Notes under the pieces: model-generated
What the model saw: only the letters and a program-made list of their open reading frames with translations
What the model was told of the DNA's origin: nothing
Databases searched by the model: none
Translations under genes and position numbers: made by a program
Assembly: GCA_021736565.1 (NCBI GenBank)
Contig: JAIPFO010000261.1
Coordinates: forward strand, 1-5,648
DNA from: Phycisphaerae bacterium
GTDB taxonomy: Bacteria; Planctomycetota; Phycisphaerae; Sedimentisphaerales; SM23-30
DNA: 5,648 nt
Reading direction: 5' to 3'
In this document: piece after piece, positions 3,631-5,648 of the stretch
Position numbering within the stretch: position 1 is the first letter of the stretch
Layout of the letters: every line of letters begins with the position of its first letter

Positions 3631-5648
3631 ATGAATACAATAGAAAAATATAATCCAAATCCGGAAATGAGCATCGTCGAATCTGATGGCAGTATGGCCG
3701 AGCCGGCCCCTGGCGCACAGGCAAATGTTTTGCGTGCGATCTTGCGACGATGGCCCATTGTACTGGTCGTCTTTATCCTGGTTTCGGCGATAGGCATTCC
3801 ACCGGTCTGGTATTTTGTCAAGCCCGCCTACCAGGCAAGCAGCCTGATACATATTGCGCCGTTTATTGCACCGGTTTTCAGTGATCCGGAATCTGATTCA
3901 AAGATGCCCGCTTATGATGGCTTTCGAAATACCCAGGCGCAATATATCCTGAGCGAGCGGGTATTAAAAGAAGTGGCCGATACCCTGATCGATGATAAGA
4001 GTATTACGCTTTTCCAGGAGAAAGCCGAGGGGTTCATGCCGGCCCTGAAACAGGTATGGGCCAAAAAAGACCTGGGCCTTCTCATGAAGAAAAATAAGGG
4101 GGCCGTCGATACATTGCGCGCAGCGATCGCGGAGAATAAGCTGGCGGTCATCCCTGAAAAACGGAGTGAGTTTATCAGGATCATGATGGAAAGCCCCTCG
4201 TCTGAAGAAGCGAAAAAGATCGTCAAGGCCCTTCTGCAGGCTTACGATACCGTGATATTACCGCCTTACAAAGATAATGTTGAAAAAAAGATCTTAAATC
4301 TAACCGAAGAATATAAACGATTATCCGAGGAAGTAAAAAAACAGCAGAACTCCATCATTCTCATGACAGAAGAGTATGGCATGGCCGATATGGCCAGCCG
4401 GCATGATGCGATACTCAAACGCATGGAGGGCACACAGGAGCAGCTCACCCTGGCACTGGCCAGCGAGGAGAGTTTAAAAAATCTGGTCAATGCCCTTACC
4501 GACCCCAATAGCCAGTTGATCAACCAGGACCTTACCGCGGACAGTGCCTTTATTTCAGAAATGAATAGCTACATTAACGCCGACGGCCGTTATATGAAGC
4601 TGGCAGAAAGTATCATTCAGGCTGAACAGGTCCTGATCTATGCCGAGCAGACCTTATCGCCGACGAATCCGGACCTGGAGAAGAAAAGAAACTTTATCAA
4701 AATACTGGAAGATAAACAGAAAGAGCGTCGAGACCATTTAGAGAAGGAATTCAAAGACAATATTGACTCGCAAAAAAAGGCGCATCTGGCGGGCTTGGCA
4801 ACGGGCAAAGGATATGAACTGTCCCAGGCGGAGGCCAAGCTCAATAATGCCGGTAAGTATGTGGCACTATTACAAGAAAGCCTTGCTAAAGATAACAAGG
4901 AAGCCATTGCTGTCGGCCGGAAGCATACGCTGGTTCAAAAATACCAGGATGACCTGACGCTCAACCGAACGCTGCGCGATGCCGTTCAACAGCGGGTGAT
5001 GCAACTGGAGATGGAGCGAAATCGCCAGCCGCGTATTACGATCCACTATGAGATCTCTGCGATGGAATTAGCGAATAAAAAAATAAAATTATTAGCGGGC
5101 GTGCTCTTTGCCGCCCTGGCCTGTGGGATGGGTTTGGCATTCATGCTCTCAAAGGCCGACCATAGCATGTACACCCCGGAAGATGTGATCCGCATAGCGG
5201 GGTTGCCGATTATCGGGACGACGGTGGATTCCAAAACGATCAAGAAGAATAGTGACCGGAACCATTTAACCCTTGATTATCAGAACATCCGGGCCAATTT
5301 AAGCTTACTGAATGATGGGAAGATCCCTAAAATAATGGTGGTGACCAGTGCCGAACCGCGTGAAGGGAAGACGACACTGGCGATCAACCTGGCGACATCC
5401 CTGGCACGCACAGGCAGTCGCGTACTCCTGATCGATGGTGATTTACGCAAACCCGATATCCATGTTTCTCTGGACATTCCCAACGGGGCCGGAGGGTTTC
5501 GTGAAGTGGCCCAGGGGATATGCTCACTTGAGGATGCGGTTTATTCGAATTTCTCAAGCGGTCTCGACATTCTGACCTCCAGTGGCCGTAATGGCTATGA
5601 CCCGGTTCATTTATTATCCGGCCCGCACATTGCCGAACGACTGGAGGT
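3631..5648 (+). CDS. Wzc-type polysaccharide chain-length regulator / tyrosine autokinase (3' end outside the window)
   Basis: The reading frame stays open for 672 codons to the window edge. By family knowledge such inner-membrane proteins set polymer length and drive export of exopolysaccharide, with cycles of tyrosine phosphorylation. The order is: cytoplasmic N-terminus; TM1 at about 41-63; Wzz-like start PAYQASSLIHIAP (65-77); a long, charged, probably coiled-coil periplasmic region to about 465; RQPRIT (465-470); TM2 at about 486-505; then the BY-kinase domain. Walker A is SAEPREGKTT (573-582) with Lys580. Walker A' is VLLIDGDLRKP (598-608) with Asp602 and Asp604. Walker B and the C-terminal tyrosine cluster lie beyond the edge. 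The helix that normally carries ExxRxxR reads LDYQNIRANL (548-557), keeping only the second arginine (Arg554). The fused form differs from PEP-CTERM loci in which chain-length protein and kinase are separate genes. It is probably co-transcribed with the exosortase gene. Confidence 0.93.
   Translation, partial: MNTIEKYNPNPEMSIVESDGSMAEPAPGAQANVLRAILRRWPIVLVVFILVSAIGIPPVWYFVKPAYQASSLIHIAPFIAPVFSDPESDSKMPAYDGFRNTQAQYILSERVLKEVADTLIDDKSITLFQEKAEGFMPALKQVWAKKDLGLLMKKNKGAVDTLRAAIAENKLAVIPEKRSEFIRIMMESPSSEEAKKIVKALLQAYDTVILPPYKDNVEKKILNLTEEYKRLSEEVKKQQNSIILMTEEYGMADMASRHDAILKRMEGTQEQLTLALASEESLKNLVNALTDPNSQLINQDLTADSAFISEMNSYINADGRYMKLAESIIQAEQVLIYAEQTLSPTNPDLEKKRNFIKILEDKQKERRDHLEKEFKDNIDSQKKAHLAGLATGKGYELSQAEAKLNNAGKYVALLQESLAKDNKEAIAVGRKHTLVQKYQDDLTLNRTLRDAVQQRVMQLEMERNRQPRITIHYEISAMELANKKIKLLAGVLFAALACGMGLAFMLSKADHSMYTPEDVIRIAGLPIIGTTVDSKTIKKNSDRNHLTLDYQNIRANLSLLNDGKIPKIMVVTSAEPREGKTTLAINLATSLARTGSRVLLIDGDLRKPDIHVSLDIPNGAGGFREVAQGICSLEDAVYSNFSSGLDILTSSGRNGYDPVHLLSGPHIAERLE

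Noticed and set aside
3588..5483. Series of reverse-strand ORFs (65-104 codons) across the 3' half
   Set aside because: All are antisense to one uninterrupted forward frame (3631 to the end) with transmembrane, Wzz and Walker motifs. They show no domain of their own.

Overview
The window carries four forward-strand genes of an exopolysaccharide locus linked to an exosortase. They are a dTDP-4-dehydrorhamnose reductase (rfbD/rmlD), a nucleotidyltransferase-like protein with a degraded active site, an exosortase, and the first 672 codons of a Wzc-type chain-length regulator fused to a tyrosine autokinase that runs off the right edge. No gene on the reverse strand is supported.

The host is a bacterium with an outer membrane, because exosortases and Wzc-type kinases of this architecture are typical of such cells. 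Base composition is near balanced, two of the four genes have no visible Shine-Dalgarno sequence, and the intergenic regions hold repeats and hairpins. This would fit a Planctomycetota/PVC-type or other environmental bacterium, but no phylogenetic marker is present and the placement is a guess.

Layout: positions 1-44 are a repeat copy directly abutting rfbD (45-917). Positions 918-1410 are a long non-coding stretch in two parts. The left part (918-1166) holds a GC-rich hairpin and several copies of a repeat built on the heptamer CGCAAAG, in both orientations; a near-identical copy also lies before rfbD, so rfbD is bracketed by repeats. The right part (1167-1410) has no ORF but has nested complementary segments that could fold as RNA or extrude as DNA. 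The nucleotidyltransferase-like gene follows (1411-2376), then a 127-133 bp gap with a 15-bp direct repeat and two small palindromes. The exosortase (2510-3550) has a good ribosome-binding site and ends in a perfect 54-bp tandem duplication. After 80 bp, which include another ribosome-binding site, comes the kinase gene (3631 to the end).

Working together (inference): RfbD makes the last intermediate of dTDP-L-rhamnose for a surface polysaccharide. The Wzc-like protein would control polymer length and export. The exosortase would process and anchor proteins with a C-terminal sorting signal (PEP-CTERM type), which in known systems are co-inherited with exopolysaccharide genes. The nucleotidyltransferase-like protein is positioned as a sugar-nucleotide enzyme, but it lacks the residues needed for catalysis and may be regulatory. 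No sorting-signal substrate and no glycosyltransferase is visible here. No wholly new system can be demonstrated; the best leads are the pseudoenzyme-like nucleotidyltransferase, the structured leader before it, and the duplicated exosortase tail.
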